From: Streptomyces sp. NBC_00775
Lineage (GTDB): Bacteria; Actinomycetota; Actinomycetes; Streptomycetales; Streptomycetaceae
NCBI RefSeq assembly: GCF_036347135.1
Contig: NZ_CP108938.1
Span: forward strand, 2,046,001-2,110,000
Direction of reading: 5' to 3'
Length of the DNA stretch: 64,000 bases
In this document: positions 8,056 through 16,399 of the stretch, piece by piece
How positions within the stretch are numbered: the first letter of the stretch is position 1
Layout of the letters: each line of letters begins with the position of its first letter
The notes under the pieces: model-generated
Databases searched by the model: none
Told to the model about the DNA's origin: nothing
Seen by the model: the letters and a program-made list of their open reading frames with translations, nothing else
Translations under genes and position numbers: made by a program

Positions 8056-9143
8056 CGACCATCGATCCCTTCGACCCGCTCGACCCGCTCAGCTCGATCG
8101 ACCCGCTGGGCTCGTTCGATCCCCTGGACTCGTTCGACCCGGTCAACCCGTTCGACGAGAACCTCGTCATCGATCTGCCCGTGTACGAGACCGTGCTCGG
8201 TGACGCCGCCGCCCGCGGCGCGAGCCCGGCGCTGATCGACGGCGTGACCGGCCGCACCGTCGGCTACCAGGAGCTGGAACTCGCCACCCGGCGGCTCGCG
8301 GCGGGACTCGCCGACGCGGGTGTCGAACAGGGCGACGCCATCGCGCTGTTCAGCACCAACACCCTCTGGTTCGCTCCCGTCCTGCACGCCTGTGCCCGGG
8401 CCGGCGCGGTCGTCTGCGTACTGGACAGCCAGGCCGACGAGGCCGAACTGGCGGCCCAGTTGACCGAGAGCGGGACGCGGTGGCTGTTCACCACGCCCGC
8501 GCTGCTGCCCCTCGTGCGCAAGGCGCAGCGGATCGTCGGCGCGGGGCCGCGCCCGGTCGAGGAGATCTTCACTCTGGAGCCGGTGGACGGCTATCGCTCC
8601 GTCCTGGACCTCGTCGCCGTCGACGCGCCGGAACCGGTGGTGGACATCGAGCCGGTCACCGACATCGCCGTGGTGCACCACGCGGTCGGCTCCCGGCGCC
8701 GCGCCCAGCTCACCCACTCCGACATCGCGGCGGACCTCGCGGTGCTGGCCTCGGACAATCCGCTGGAGCCCGGGGAACGGGTGCTCGCCGGGGTGGCGTT
8801 CGCCCAGCAGGACGGCCTCGCCTTCCTGACGCAGCACGCGCTGCGCAGCGGCGCCACCGTGGTCGTGGTGCCGGAGCTGCTGCACGCGCCCGAACTGCTC
8901 GACGCGATCCGCGCGCAGCGGGTGCGGACCGCCTTCGTCACGCAGACCGTGCTCTACAGCCTGGTCGCGTCGGCTCCGGAGGACACCGGCGAACTGGGCT
9001 CCCTTGAGCGCGTCATCTGCGTGGGGCCCGAGCTGACGCCGGACACGGCGGAGACCTGCGCGGTCCTGCTGGGCGTACCGACGATCGAGTACCTCGGCCG
9101 GCAGACGTTCGCGGGGATCGCACCGCCCCTGCCGGGAGCCTGA
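8052..9143 (+). CDS. Degenerate, half-length ANL (acyl/aryl adenylate ligase) homologue
   Basis: A 363-residue protein aligning with only the large N-terminal part of AMP-forming ligases: ALIDGVTGRTVGYQELELAT, GDAIALFSTNTLWFAPVLHA, then FAQQDGLAFLTQHAL. The phosphate loop, normally SSGTTGxPKG, is HHAVGSRRRAQLTH (near residues 208-222), without the Ser/Thr/Gly run or the Lys. The protein ends near the YGxTE region, so the C-terminal lid with the catalytic Lys is absent. The N-terminus is a low-complexity run of Asp-Pro-Leu/Phe. The ATG overlaps the MFS stop (ATGA), with GGAGGACAGG ahead. It probably cannot adenylate; it may be a partner or regulator of the full ligase at 33078-34646. A pseudogene is possible, but the frame is clean. 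Confidence 0.75.
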   Translation: MTTIDPFDPLDPLSSIDPLGSFDPLDSFDPVNPFDENLVIDLPVYETVLGDAAARGASPALIDGVTGRTVGYQELELATRRLAAGLADAGVEQGDAIALFSTNTLWFAPVLHACARAGAVVCVLDSQADEAELAAQLTESGTRWLFTTPALLPLVRKAQRIVGAGPRPVEEIFTLEPVDGYRSVLDLVAVDAPEPVVDIEPVTDIAVVHHAVGSRRRAQLTHSDIAADLAVLASDNPLEPGERVLAGVAFAQQDGLAFLTQHALRSGATVVVVPELLHAPELLDAIRAQRVRTAFVTQTVLYSLVASAPEDTGELGSLERVICVGPELTPDTAETCAVLLGVPTIEYLGRQTFAGIAPPLPGA

Positions 9144-9167
9144 CCGCACAGCACAGGGTGAGGATGC

Positions 9168-9208
9168 GAGGGTGCCCCCGCCGGTCGTCCGGCGGCGGGG
9201 GCACCCTC
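9168..9208. terminator. Bidirectional terminator
   Basis: A perfect 16-bp inverted repeat (arms 9168-9183 and 9193-9208, 9-base loop) between the convergent half-ligase and antiporter genes. Confidence 0.75.
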
Positions 9209-9253
9209 AGCCGTATGTGCCGGGGCACCACCGGCCTGTCCGTACGGTACGGG

Positions 9254-10831
9254 TCACAGGTGCAGATCGCGGCTGAGTGCCGCCTCCTCGAAGTCGAGCT
9301 GATGGACGACCTGGCGGACCACCTCGTCGTCGAGACGGCCTTGGTCGCGCATCGCGATGAAGGCCTCGCGCTCGGCGGTCAGCATCTCCCGGCGCAGCAA
9401 CTGGTAGGCGGCGGCCGGTGAGTGGGTGCCGGGCCGGCCGCCGTCGCGCAGCCGTTCCCAGGCGGCGACCCGCCGGTACTCGGCGACCTCCCGCAGCCGC
9501 AGGACCACATGCTGCGGGCAGTGCTGGTGCTCGCCGGCGACCAGCTCCTCCAGCCGGTGCTGGGCGTGCCGGGCGGCCTCCTCCTGCGCCTTGGCCTCGG
9601 CGAGGTGGTCGTCGTGCTCCCCGCCGCGGCCCGCGAGCCCGAGCCGGCGGACGAACGCCGGGAAGCCGAGCCCCTGCACGAAGAGCGTGCTCAGCGTGAC
9701 CGAGAAGGTGAGGAAGAGGACGAGTTCGCGGTGCGGCATGTCGTCGGGCAGCGCGAACGCCGCGGCCAGCGACACCACTCCGCGGATGCCCGCCCAGGAC
9801 AGCGCGGCCGGCAGCTGCCACGGTGGCGAGGGGTCGCGGGCACGCAGCCGGGGTGAGATCCAGCGGGGCAGATAGGTCGCCGGGAACACCCAGAGGAACC
9901 GGCCGAGCATCACGGTCAGGGAGACGGCCACCGCGTACCAGAGCAGGGACCACAGCGGGGTGTCGTCCAACGCCCTGACGACGGGCCGTAGTTGGAGCCC
10001 TATCAGGGCGAACACCACGGACTCCAGCAGGAAGACGATCAGCTTCCAGGAGGCCTGCTCCTGCAACCGTGCCGCGTGCGAGGCGCGGTTGGAGTGATGG
10101 CCGAGGTAGAGCCCGGCGGCGAGGACCGCGAGCACACCGGAGGCGTGCAGATACTCCGCGAGCGCGTAGGTGACGAACGGCACCAGCAGGGAGACCGCGG
10201 TGTGCGCGACGGCGTCGCCGAGCCAGCACTGGAGCCGGCGCACCGGCCAGGCGATGAGCAGGCCCAGGACCAGCCCGCCCGAGCAGGTGAGGACGAAGTC
10301 GCGGATGCCGTCGAGGAGGGAGAAGCCGCCGCCCGCCACGATCGCCACCGTGATGCGGTACGCGGTGAGGCCGGTCGAGTCGTTGAAGAGGGACTCCGCC
10401 ACCATGATCCGTACGAGTCTGCGCGGCAGCCCGAGTTTGCGGGCCACGGACACGGCGGCCACCACGTCCGTCGGTCCGAGGAGCGCGCCCAGCACGAAGG
10501 CGACGGGCCAGGACATGCCGGGGACGACGGTGTGCGCCACCAGCGCCACGAGAGCCATGGTGAACAGGACGAGTCCCACGGACAGCAGGGCGATGGGGCG
10601 CGCGTTGACACGGAAGCTGAGGAACGAGCTCTCGCAGGCCTCCGAGTACACCATCGGCGGGATGAAAAGGAACAGCACGAGGTGCGGGTCGAGGTGGTAG
10701 TCGGGCACACCCGGCACGAAGGAGGTCAGCAGGCCCGCGAGGACCAGGCTGACCGGCGCGGAGATCTGTATCCGCCGTACGACGACGGCGAGCAGCGTCA
10801 CGGGGACGACGAGCAGCAGGACCTCGGTCAC
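9254..10831 (-). CDS. CPA1-type Na+/H+ antiporter
   Basis: A 525-residue membrane protein with about a dozen helices. The ion-transport core is LGALLGPTDVVAAVSVARKLG, with AESLFNDSTGL carrying the conserved Asp, and the later SWAGIRGVVSLAAAFALP is typical of NhaP/CPA1 exchangers. The C-terminal 110 residues are cytosolic and charged (HDDHLAEAKAQEEAARHAQHR). The GTG at 10831 overlaps the stop of the upstream LtrA-like gene (GTGA). It should exchange protons for sodium or potassium across the plasma membrane. It could belong to the cluster's resistance or export functions, or be a neighbour. Confidence 0.88.
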   Translation of the reverse strand: MTEVLLLVVPVTLLAVVVRRIQISAPVSLVLAGLLTSFVPGVPDYHLDPHLVLFLFIPPMVYSEACESSFLSFRVNARPIALLSVGLVLFTMALVALVAHTVVPGMSWPVAFVLGALLGPTDVVAAVSVARKLGLPRRLVRIMVAESLFNDSTGLTAYRITVAIVAGGGFSLLDGIRDFVLTCSGGLVLGLLIAWPVRRLQCWLGDAVAHTAVSLLVPFVTYALAEYLHASGVLAVLAAGLYLGHHSNRASHAARLQEQASWKLIVFLLESVVFALIGLQLRPVVRALDDTPLWSLLWYAVAVSLTVMLGRFLWVFPATYLPRWISPRLRARDPSPPWQLPAALSWAGIRGVVSLAAAFALPDDMPHRELVLFLTFSVTLSTLFVQGLGFPAFVRRLGLAGRGGEHDDHLAEAKAQEEAARHAQHRLEELVAGEHQHCPQHVVLRLREVAEYRRVAAWERLRDGGRPGTHSPAAAYQLLRREMLTAEREAFIAMRDQGRLDDEVVRQVVHQLDFEEAALSRDLHL

Positions 10832-12024
10832 CTCGCATCGCCCGGTGCCGGGTGCAGATGCCGGCCGAGGCCGGCCAGCCGGTGCGGTTTCGGGCGGCAG
10901 CCGCAGTGGCAGCTGGGCGCGATCCCCACCAGCGCCGTCTCGGCGACCGCGGCCGCCGCCACGGGCGCGGTCAGCAGGGCGAGCGCGAAGAGCCCGGACC
11001 GGTCCCGCGCGACGAGGGGCACGAGCAGCGCGACGGCGGCGACCGCGAGGCGCAGGGTGACCACGGAACGCGGCAGCCCCCAGCGCGGCCAGGCGAACAC
11101 CGCGTGGAAGCCGACGGCTCCGGCGCACATCAGCCACAGCGCGGAGTCGTCCAGAGCCTCCCGCGGGTGCGCCACGGCCAGCCAGACGCCGACGGCGATC
11201 GCGGAGACGGAACCGAGCAGGCAGTAGTGCCCGTACGCGAGCAGCTCCCGCACCACACGGCTCTGGTTGTCCTCCGTGCGCAGCTGGTGGGCGATCCGGC
11301 TGTTGCTGAAGTGGAAGTAGATCCACCACAGGGAGGCGACGAGCAGGAAGGCCAGGGCCAGCGCCAGGGCCTGCCGGACGGAGAAGTCGTGCGGAATCTT
11401 CCCGCCGGCGTCCACGAACGGCACTCCGAGCGCCAGTATGACGACCAGGCCGAACCGCTCGGGCAGATGCAGGACGTCGACGTGGATGTGGTTCAGCCGT
11501 CTGCGCAGCACGAAGGTGCTGGACAGTTCCCCGGCCATCAGCACCGCCCAGGCCACCCGCTGCTGCTCGTGCGGAAGTCCCGCGGTGAGCAGCAGCAGGG
11601 GGGCGGTGCAGAACGCCGACACGGAGAAGGGGTTCAGGCGCAGCCCGCCGAAGACGTCCACCGCCCACCACAGCAGCAGGGCGCGCAGCAGCAGATAGGC
11701 GACGGCGAAGAAGACGCCGTGGCCGTGCAGGGCGGTGGGCGCGGCGATGGTCATCATCGAGGTGATCAGGGTGATGGCGAGGAGCCGCAGCCGGTTCTTC
11801 ACGTCGTGCAGGTCCGTCAGGTTGGACAGGATCCCGGTGCCCACCCACGACCACCAGAAGGGGGTGAACACGGCCCAGGCGTTGACCAGTCCGGTCCAGG
11901 AGATGTCGTCCGCGAGGGTGTGGGTGACCTTGTTGACCGCGAAGACGAGCACCAGGTCGTAGAAGTGCTCCGCCACGTTGATGCGTTTGGACTCGATGAG
12001 CGGTGCGACGCGGCTGGTCGCCAT
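10828..12024 (-). CDS. ltrA: Low-temperature-requirement A (LtrA) family membrane protein
   Basis: A 398-residue polytopic membrane protein with the LtrA signature near the N-terminus (VAEHFYDLVLVFAVNKVTHTL, then FTPFWWSWVGTGIL). About ten or eleven hydrophobic helices follow, with HFSNSRIAHQLRTEDNQSRVVRELLAYGHY as the conserved central loop. The family's molecular role is not established. It ends in a Cys/His-containing tail (SCHCGCRPKPHR). It is coupled to the antiporter gene by a 4-base overlap and starts one base after the hydrolase stop, so the three genes form one operon. Confidence 0.85.
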   Translation of the reverse strand: MATSRVAPLIESKRINVAEHFYDLVLVFAVNKVTHTLADDISWTGLVNAWAVFTPFWWSWVGTGILSNLTDLHDVKNRLRLLAITLITSMMTIAAPTALHGHGVFFAVAYLLLRALLLWWAVDVFGGLRLNPFSVSAFCTAPLLLLTAGLPHEQQRVAWAVLMAGELSSTFVLRRRLNHIHVDVLHLPERFGLVVILALGVPFVDAGGKIPHDFSVRQALALALAFLLVASLWWIYFHFSNSRIAHQLRTEDNQSRVVRELLAYGHYCLLGSVSAIAVGVWLAVAHPREALDDSALWLMCAGAVGFHAVFAWPRWGLPRSVVTLRLAVAAVALLVPLVARDRSGLFALALLTAPVAAAAVAETALVGIAPSCHCGCRPKPHRLAGLGRHLHPAPGDAR

Positions 12025-12025
12025 G

Positions 12026-12976
12026 TCAGCCTCCGGCTGTGGGCCTCACCCGGTCGAAGCTGTGCCGGAAGTGCGCGTCGACCGCCTCGACCGCGGAGCC
12101 CACCTGCGGGTCCCGGTCGTAGAAGTCGAACTGCGTGCCCTCCAGCCACAGCACCCGGGTCGCCGTCGGCAGCAGGGTCGCGAAGCGTCGTACGCCGTCG
12201 GGGAGCGCGGCCTGCTCGCTGTGCACCACGATGGTGGGGACGCTTATCCGGGTCGCCGAGGGGATCGGGCTGAAGGTGAGCCAGTCCCACCAGCCCATGA
12301 CCGCGAAGCGGTTGGGCCACTCGGGCACGCCGCCCCGCGCGCGCGAGAGGTAGTAGTCGTAGGGCCCGTACATGGCGGCCTCGGGGTCCGTCTCGCTGAC
12401 CGCCTTCACATAGCGGACGGTTCCGGTGCGCGCGTACTCCTCGCGGGCGAGCGCCGCCTCGTCGAGCTTGCGGCGTACGGCGTCCTGGCCGCCGTAGATC
12501 TGGTGCACCAGCGAGGCGTCGTGGAGCCAGGGCGCGACGAGGGCGAGCGAACGGACCCGGGGGTCGTTGGCGGCGGCCACCGCCGCGTAGCCGCCGCCCG
12601 CGCAGACGCCGAGCAGGCCGACCGACTCGGGGTCGACCATCGGGTTCTCCAGGAGGTGGCTGACCGCGCTGCTCATGTCGCCCACCTTGCGGCCCACCAG
12701 TTCGGTGTCCCTGGGGTGGCCGGTGGACTCGCCGTGCCCGGTGAAGTCGAACGCCAGGGCCAGGTATCCGAGCTGCGCGAGCCGCCTGGCATACAGCCCG
12801 GCCATCTGTTCCTTGACGGTGGTCCAGGATCCGGCGACCACCACCGCGGGGCGCGGCTCCGCGTCGTCCGCTTGCGCCAACTGGTAGAGCGTGCCCACCA
12901 GTTGCTCACCCTCGCTCTCGAAGGTCACGCGCGCGCTGCGCACCATGGGCGTCTCCTCGGGGCGGTCCAGTTCCAT
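12026..12976 (-). CDS. Alpha/beta-hydrolase with altered active site
   Basis: A 316-residue alpha/beta-hydrolase with an N-terminal VVVAGSWTTVKEQMAGLYARR strand-loop and AFDFTGHGES. The nucleophile elbow reads GVCAGGGYAA, so Cys replaces the usual Ser. This is seen in some relatives and in dienelactone hydrolases. The C-terminal region, where relatives carry the catalytic His before an FDFYD-like motif, has Gln instead (GTQFDFYD). It may therefore be a binding or isomerising protein, or use another base. ATG 12976 is preferred with GAGG ahead; ATG 12985 and GTG 12991 are alternatives. It leads the operon with the ltrA-like and antiporter genes. Confidence 0.78.
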   Translation of the reverse strand: MELDRPEETPMVRSARVTFESEGEQLVGTLYQLAQADDAEPRPAVVVAGSWTTVKEQMAGLYARRLAQLGYLALAFDFTGHGESTGHPRDTELVGRKVGDMSSAVSHLLENPMVDPESVGLLGVCAGGGYAAVAAANDPRVRSLALVAPWLHDASLVHQIYGGQDAVRRKLDEAALAREEYARTGTVRYVKAVSETDPEAAMYGPYDYYLSRARGGVPEWPNRFAVMGWWDWLTFSPIPSATRISVPTIVVHSEQAALPDGVRRFATLLPTATRVLWLEGTQFDFYDRDPQVGSAVEAVDAHFRHSFDRVRPTAGG

Positions 12977-13046
12977 GACTGTCATCCTCACGAGCGGTAA
13001 AACGGCGAGTCAAATGTCGGGGTGGGGAACGGCCGTACTGCCTGTA

Positions 13047-13061
13047 GTCACGGTCCGTGAC
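13047..13061. promoter_or_regulatory. Palindromic operator candidate upstream of the hydrolase operon
   Basis: GTCACGGTCCGTGAC is a perfect 7+1+7 palindrome about 70 bases ahead of the hydrolase start and just past the stop codon of the flavoprotein. A one-base centre suits a protein-binding site better than an RNA terminator. Confidence 0.45.
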
Positions 13062-13066
13062 CCGTG

Positions 13067-14005
13067 TCAGCCCGCCTTCAACTCGGCGGGGTAAAGGAAG
13101 TAGTTGGCCGCGGAGGCCGCCTGGGAGCCCTCGTGGACGGCGGCGCTGACCTGGTGCGAGTGGAGCGAGGAGACGTCGCCGGCCGCGTAGACCCCCGCGG
13201 CCGAGGTCTTCTGCTCGGTGTCGACGGCGATGTGCCCGCTCGGCGCGAGCCGCAGGCTAAGGGCGCGGGCCAGGGCGATCTCCGGGGTCGCGCCCTGGAT
13301 GCTGAAGAGCGAGTCGGCCTTCAGGTGCTGTCCGCCGCGGGTGACGACGGTGTGCAGCATGCCGTCCTCGCCCTCCACGGAGCGGATCCGGTCGTGCAGG
13401 ACCGGGATGCCGGCCGCCTCCAGCCGTTCCCGGCAGCGCGAACCGATCTCGTCCGTACGGCTGTTGGTGAGCAGCTGGATGTCGTCGCTGAGGCTGTGCA
13501 TCTGGAGCGCCTCGGCGGCCGTCGCGTCGGTGTGGCCCACCACCAGGATGCGTTTGCCCCGGTTCTCGTAGCCGTCGCAGGCGATGCACCAGAACATGGA
13601 CCGGCCCACGTACGACTCCCAGCCGTGGAAGTGCGGGAAGTGGTCGAGCACCCCGGTGGCGATGATCAGGGTCCGGCCGGTCCAGGAGCCGGTCTGCGCG
13701 TGCACGGTGAAGCCGCGTTCGGCGTCGCCCTCGGCGTGCAGCACCGCGTGGTGGACGACGCGCGCCTGCGGATATCCGGCCAGCTGCGCACGGCCCAGCT
13801 CGCGCAGCTCGACGGTCGGGATGCCGCCCGGGAATCCGAGGTAGTTCCGGTTGACCTGGTGATGGGTCGAGCGGCCGTGTCCGGTGTCGAAGACCAGCAC
13901 CCGGCGGTTGTAGCGGGCCAGACACAGGGCGGCGGACAGCCCGGCCGGGCCGCCGCCGACGACCAGCGTGTCGGCGTCGCGCGCCGAGGGGGCTACGGGG
14001 GCCAT
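13067..14005 (-). CDS. Thioredoxin-reductase-like FAD/NAD(P) oxidoreductase
   Basis: A 312-residue protein with the two-dinucleotide-domain layout of low-molecular-weight thioredoxin reductases. The FAD motif VVGGGPAGLSAALCLARYN is at the N-terminus, WCIACDGYE carries a redox CxxC in the middle, ILVVGHTDATAAEAL is the NAD(P) domain, and AAGVYAAGDVSSL is the terminal FAD motif. Relatives in biosynthetic clusters (HlmI, GliT) use the same scaffold to oxidise dithiols. The ATG at 14005 has AGGAG upstream. It lies between the hydrolase operon and the AGE operon terminator, so it is probably transcribed alone. There is no thioredoxin partner nearby, so a biosynthetic or detoxifying role is plausible. 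Confidence 0.88.
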   Translation of the reverse strand: MAPVAPSARDADTLVVGGGPAGLSAALCLARYNRRVLVFDTGHGRSTHHQVNRNYLGFPGGIPTVELRELGRAQLAGYPQARVVHHAVLHAEGDAERGFTVHAQTGSWTGRTLIIATGVLDHFPHFHGWESYVGRSMFWCIACDGYENRGKRILVVGHTDATAAEALQMHSLSDDIQLLTNSRTDEIGSRCRERLEAAGIPVLHDRIRSVEGEDGMLHTVVTRGGQHLKADSLFSIQGATPEIALARALSLRLAPSGHIAVDTEQKTSAAGVYAAGDVSSLHSHQVSAAVHEGSQAASAANYFLYPAELKAG

Positions 14006-14042
14006 GAGGGGCAACTCCTAGGACATGCGGGTGACTTGACGG

Positions 14043-14082
14043 CCGGTCTTCGCCCCGCCGGGGCGGGCGGGGCGAAGACCGG
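14043..14082 (-). terminator. Terminator after the AGE-epimerase gene
   Basis: A perfect 17-bp inverted repeat (arms 14043-14059 and 14066-14082) with a 6-base loop, 26 bases beyond the stop codon. Confidence 0.8.
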
Positions 14083-14108
14083 AGCTCACACAGGTGCCGC
14101 GCAGGCGG

Positions 14109-16268
14109 TCACTCGTCGTCGCACCGCGCGTGCGGGTCCGTGAGGAAGGCGTCCGTGGCGGCCAGCGCCCGGGTCACCTCCGGGGGGACCTCGCCGACGA
14201 TGACGAAGTCGACGTCGAGACCCGCCTTCGTACGCTGGAACAGCAGTTCGTTGATGGGCTCGCGGGAGATCTCGGTGACCCGGCACATGTGGAACTCCAC
14301 GCGCTCGGGCCCGGCCTCCAGCGCTTCGCCCAGCGTGCGCCGCAGCTTCTCCAGCGAGTCCCGGCCGAGGACGCCCTCGCAGGAGACCCGCGCGGTCCTG
14401 CCGTCGAAGCTGCTGGAGATGCGCATCGGCATCTCGGTCGGCTCGATCTCGACGCGGACCTTCAACCGCGTGGTGGACTGCGGAAGCTGCACGGTGAGGT
14501 TCTTCGGGTCGAAGTCCTCGTACCGCTCCCCGTCGATCCACACCCGGGCGAGCCGGACGGCCTCCCGGGGCAGCAGGTCGGGCGCCACCCGCAGCGTGCG
14601 GCCCGGGAAGGACTCGGGCAGCGGCCGGAAGTGCAGCGTGAGCGCGTTGTCGCCGACCAGCAGGTTGCCGTAGGTCGCGGCCAGATAGCACAGCTCCAGC
14701 GAGTGGTAACCGGCCATCGCGTGGCTGCCCTTGAGCCGCTCGGTGCCGAGCAGGTACGGGATGCCGTTGGCCAGGACGTTGAAGTACACGCCGCCGTCCT
14801 CGTAGTCGAGGAAGAAGGCGTTGTAGAACGAGGCGGCCTCCCGGGCCAGCCGCCGGTGGTCGGGGTCGCCGGTCACGCCGGCCAGGATGAGGTAGGCGAG
14901 GATCGACTGCTCCTGCTGCCACCAGGCCTTGCGGTCGTGCCAGACGAGCCGGTGGTCGCCGAAGCGGGGATCGGCGCGCCGCTCGACGACGTCGTACCAG
15001 CCGCCGCGCTGCTGGTCGCTGCCGACCGCGGGCATGATCTCCGCGATCCGCTCGGCGAGCGCCACGTACTCGGGTTTGTCCACCAGGCTGTTGATGCGGA
15101 TCAGGTTCCACGCGATCTTCAGGTTGTGGCCCACGACCGCGCGGTCCTGCTGCCAGCCCCAGGTGCGGTCGGGGCTCCAGTCCTCGTGGAAACGTTCCTG
15201 AACGAAGGGGCTGTTGGGCTCGTCCGGGAAGTGCCGCACGATGGTGTCGGCCGTCTCCTCCAGCATGTCGGCCAGGTCCGCCCGGCCGGTCGCCAGATAG
15301 GCGTTGATCAGGTACGCGGGCGCGTGGTCGCCCACCGAGTTCCAGTTCTTGCGCGCCCGGTTGCGCCCGAGGGAGTCCGCGCGCGGATCCATGGTGATCG
15401 GGTCCAGGTGCGAGAAGTAGCCGCCGCGGACGTAGTCCTTGAAGTAGCGGTGGAACAGCTCGACCGTGCGGTCGATGTCGGCGGCGATCCGCGGGTCGCC
15501 GGTGATCCGGTACGTCTGGGTCGGGCCGGCGAGCGCGTAGATCTGCTCGTACATGGGGATCGCGTCGAAGTCGTCGCCGAACTCCGAGGCGAACACCTTG
15601 CGCTGTCCGGCCTGGGTGATGTCGATCCCGTGGTACCAGTAGACGATCCCCTCGCGGTCGTCGGCCACCTGCATGTGCTCGCGCAGATACTCCGTGCCCG
15701 ACTCGGCCGCCTCCAGGAAGCGGTCCTCGCCGGTCAGCAGGAAGGCCGTGGCGAGCCCGTAGACCAGCCGGGAGATCGTGTCGGTCTCCTGGCGTACGTC
15801 CTGTCCGGCGAATTCCGGCACATGGGTGCCGCTGAGCGTCAGATGCGTACGGAACCGGCGCCAGTCGTACACGTCGTCCGGGAACTGGCCGCGCAGATAG
15901 AAGTCGGCTATCTCCCGGGCCTGCTGGACCCACCAGTTGGGATCCTCGAAGACATAGGCGCCCCGGTGCTCTTCCGGGAAGGTGATGTTGCGGGCCTCGA
16001 TGCGGGCGCCGCCGTCCCATTCGTAGAAGATTCCGTAGACAAAGACGTAACGGCCCTCGGCGAGCATGTCGAGGGTGGCTTCGCTGGTGTCGCGGTGCCC
16101 TTCGGCGAGATTGCGCACGACCTGGGAGCCGAGGAGGCCGTCCAGGTGGATCGTGAACTCGCGTCCGTCGGTGGTCCGCAGACCGAATCGCTGGTGCGCG
16201 GGCTCGTAGGCGGTGACATATCCGGCGATGCTGTCGCTGTACGTACGGCGTATCTCGGGTGCACTCAT
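14109..16268 (-). CDS. AGE-family (N-acylglucosamine 2-epimerase) protein with a C-terminal STAS-like domain
   Basis: A 719-residue protein. The middle (about 120-540) is an alpha/alpha-barrel of the AGE/cellobiose-2-epimerase type: YWYHGIDITQAGQRKVFASE, FGDDFDAIPMYEQIYALAG, WGWQQDRAVVGHNLKIAWNL and WWQQEQSILAYL. These contain the His and aromatic residues that line the sugar site. The last 90 residues read like a STAS domain (EGVLGRDSLEKLRRTLGEAL, RVTEISREPINELLF, DVDFVIVGEVPPEVTRAL), unusual on such an enzyme. An N-terminal beta segment (DGREFTIHLDG) precedes the barrel. GGAGG stands before the ATG. With the following NAD(P)-binding protein and NDP-sugar pyrophosphorylase it suggests sugar handling, but no glycosyltransferase is in the window. 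Confidence 0.8.
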   Translation of the reverse strand: MSAPEIRRTYSDSIAGYVTAYEPAHQRFGLRTTDGREFTIHLDGLLGSQVVRNLAEGHRDTSEATLDMLAEGRYVFVYGIFYEWDGGARIEARNITFPEEHRGAYVFEDPNWWVQQAREIADFYLRGQFPDDVYDWRRFRTHLTLSGTHVPEFAGQDVRQETDTISRLVYGLATAFLLTGEDRFLEAAESGTEYLREHMQVADDREGIVYWYHGIDITQAGQRKVFASEFGDDFDAIPMYEQIYALAGPTQTYRITGDPRIAADIDRTVELFHRYFKDYVRGGYFSHLDPITMDPRADSLGRNRARKNWNSVGDHAPAYLINAYLATGRADLADMLEETADTIVRHFPDEPNSPFVQERFHEDWSPDRTWGWQQDRAVVGHNLKIAWNLIRINSLVDKPEYVALAERIAEIMPAVGSDQQRGGWYDVVERRADPRFGDHRLVWHDRKAWWQQEQSILAYLILAGVTGDPDHRRLAREAASFYNAFFLDYEDGGVYFNVLANGIPYLLGTERLKGSHAMAGYHSLELCYLAATYGNLLVGDNALTLHFRPLPESFPGRTLRVAPDLLPREAVRLARVWIDGERYEDFDPKNLTVQLPQSTTRLKVRVEIEPTEMPMRISSSFDGRTARVSCEGVLGRDSLEKLRRTLGEALEAGPERVEFHMCRVTEISREPINELLFQRTKAGLDVDFVIVGEVPPEVTRALAATDAFLTDPHARCDDE

Positions 16269-16399
16269 CGAAGGGTGCCTCCATCATCGGGGGTGCCATG
16301 AGCAGCACGAGGCTGCTTCCATGGGGGGTGGAAAGGTGTGGCCTCGGACGGGGGTCTCCCGGCCGCGGCTCGGCGCACGGGAACTCAGCGCACGGGAAC

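Noticed and set aside
14094-16301. Long plus-strand frame opposite the AGE gene
   Set aside because: No motif or ribosome site; the minus-strand protein has clear barrel motifs and a terminator.
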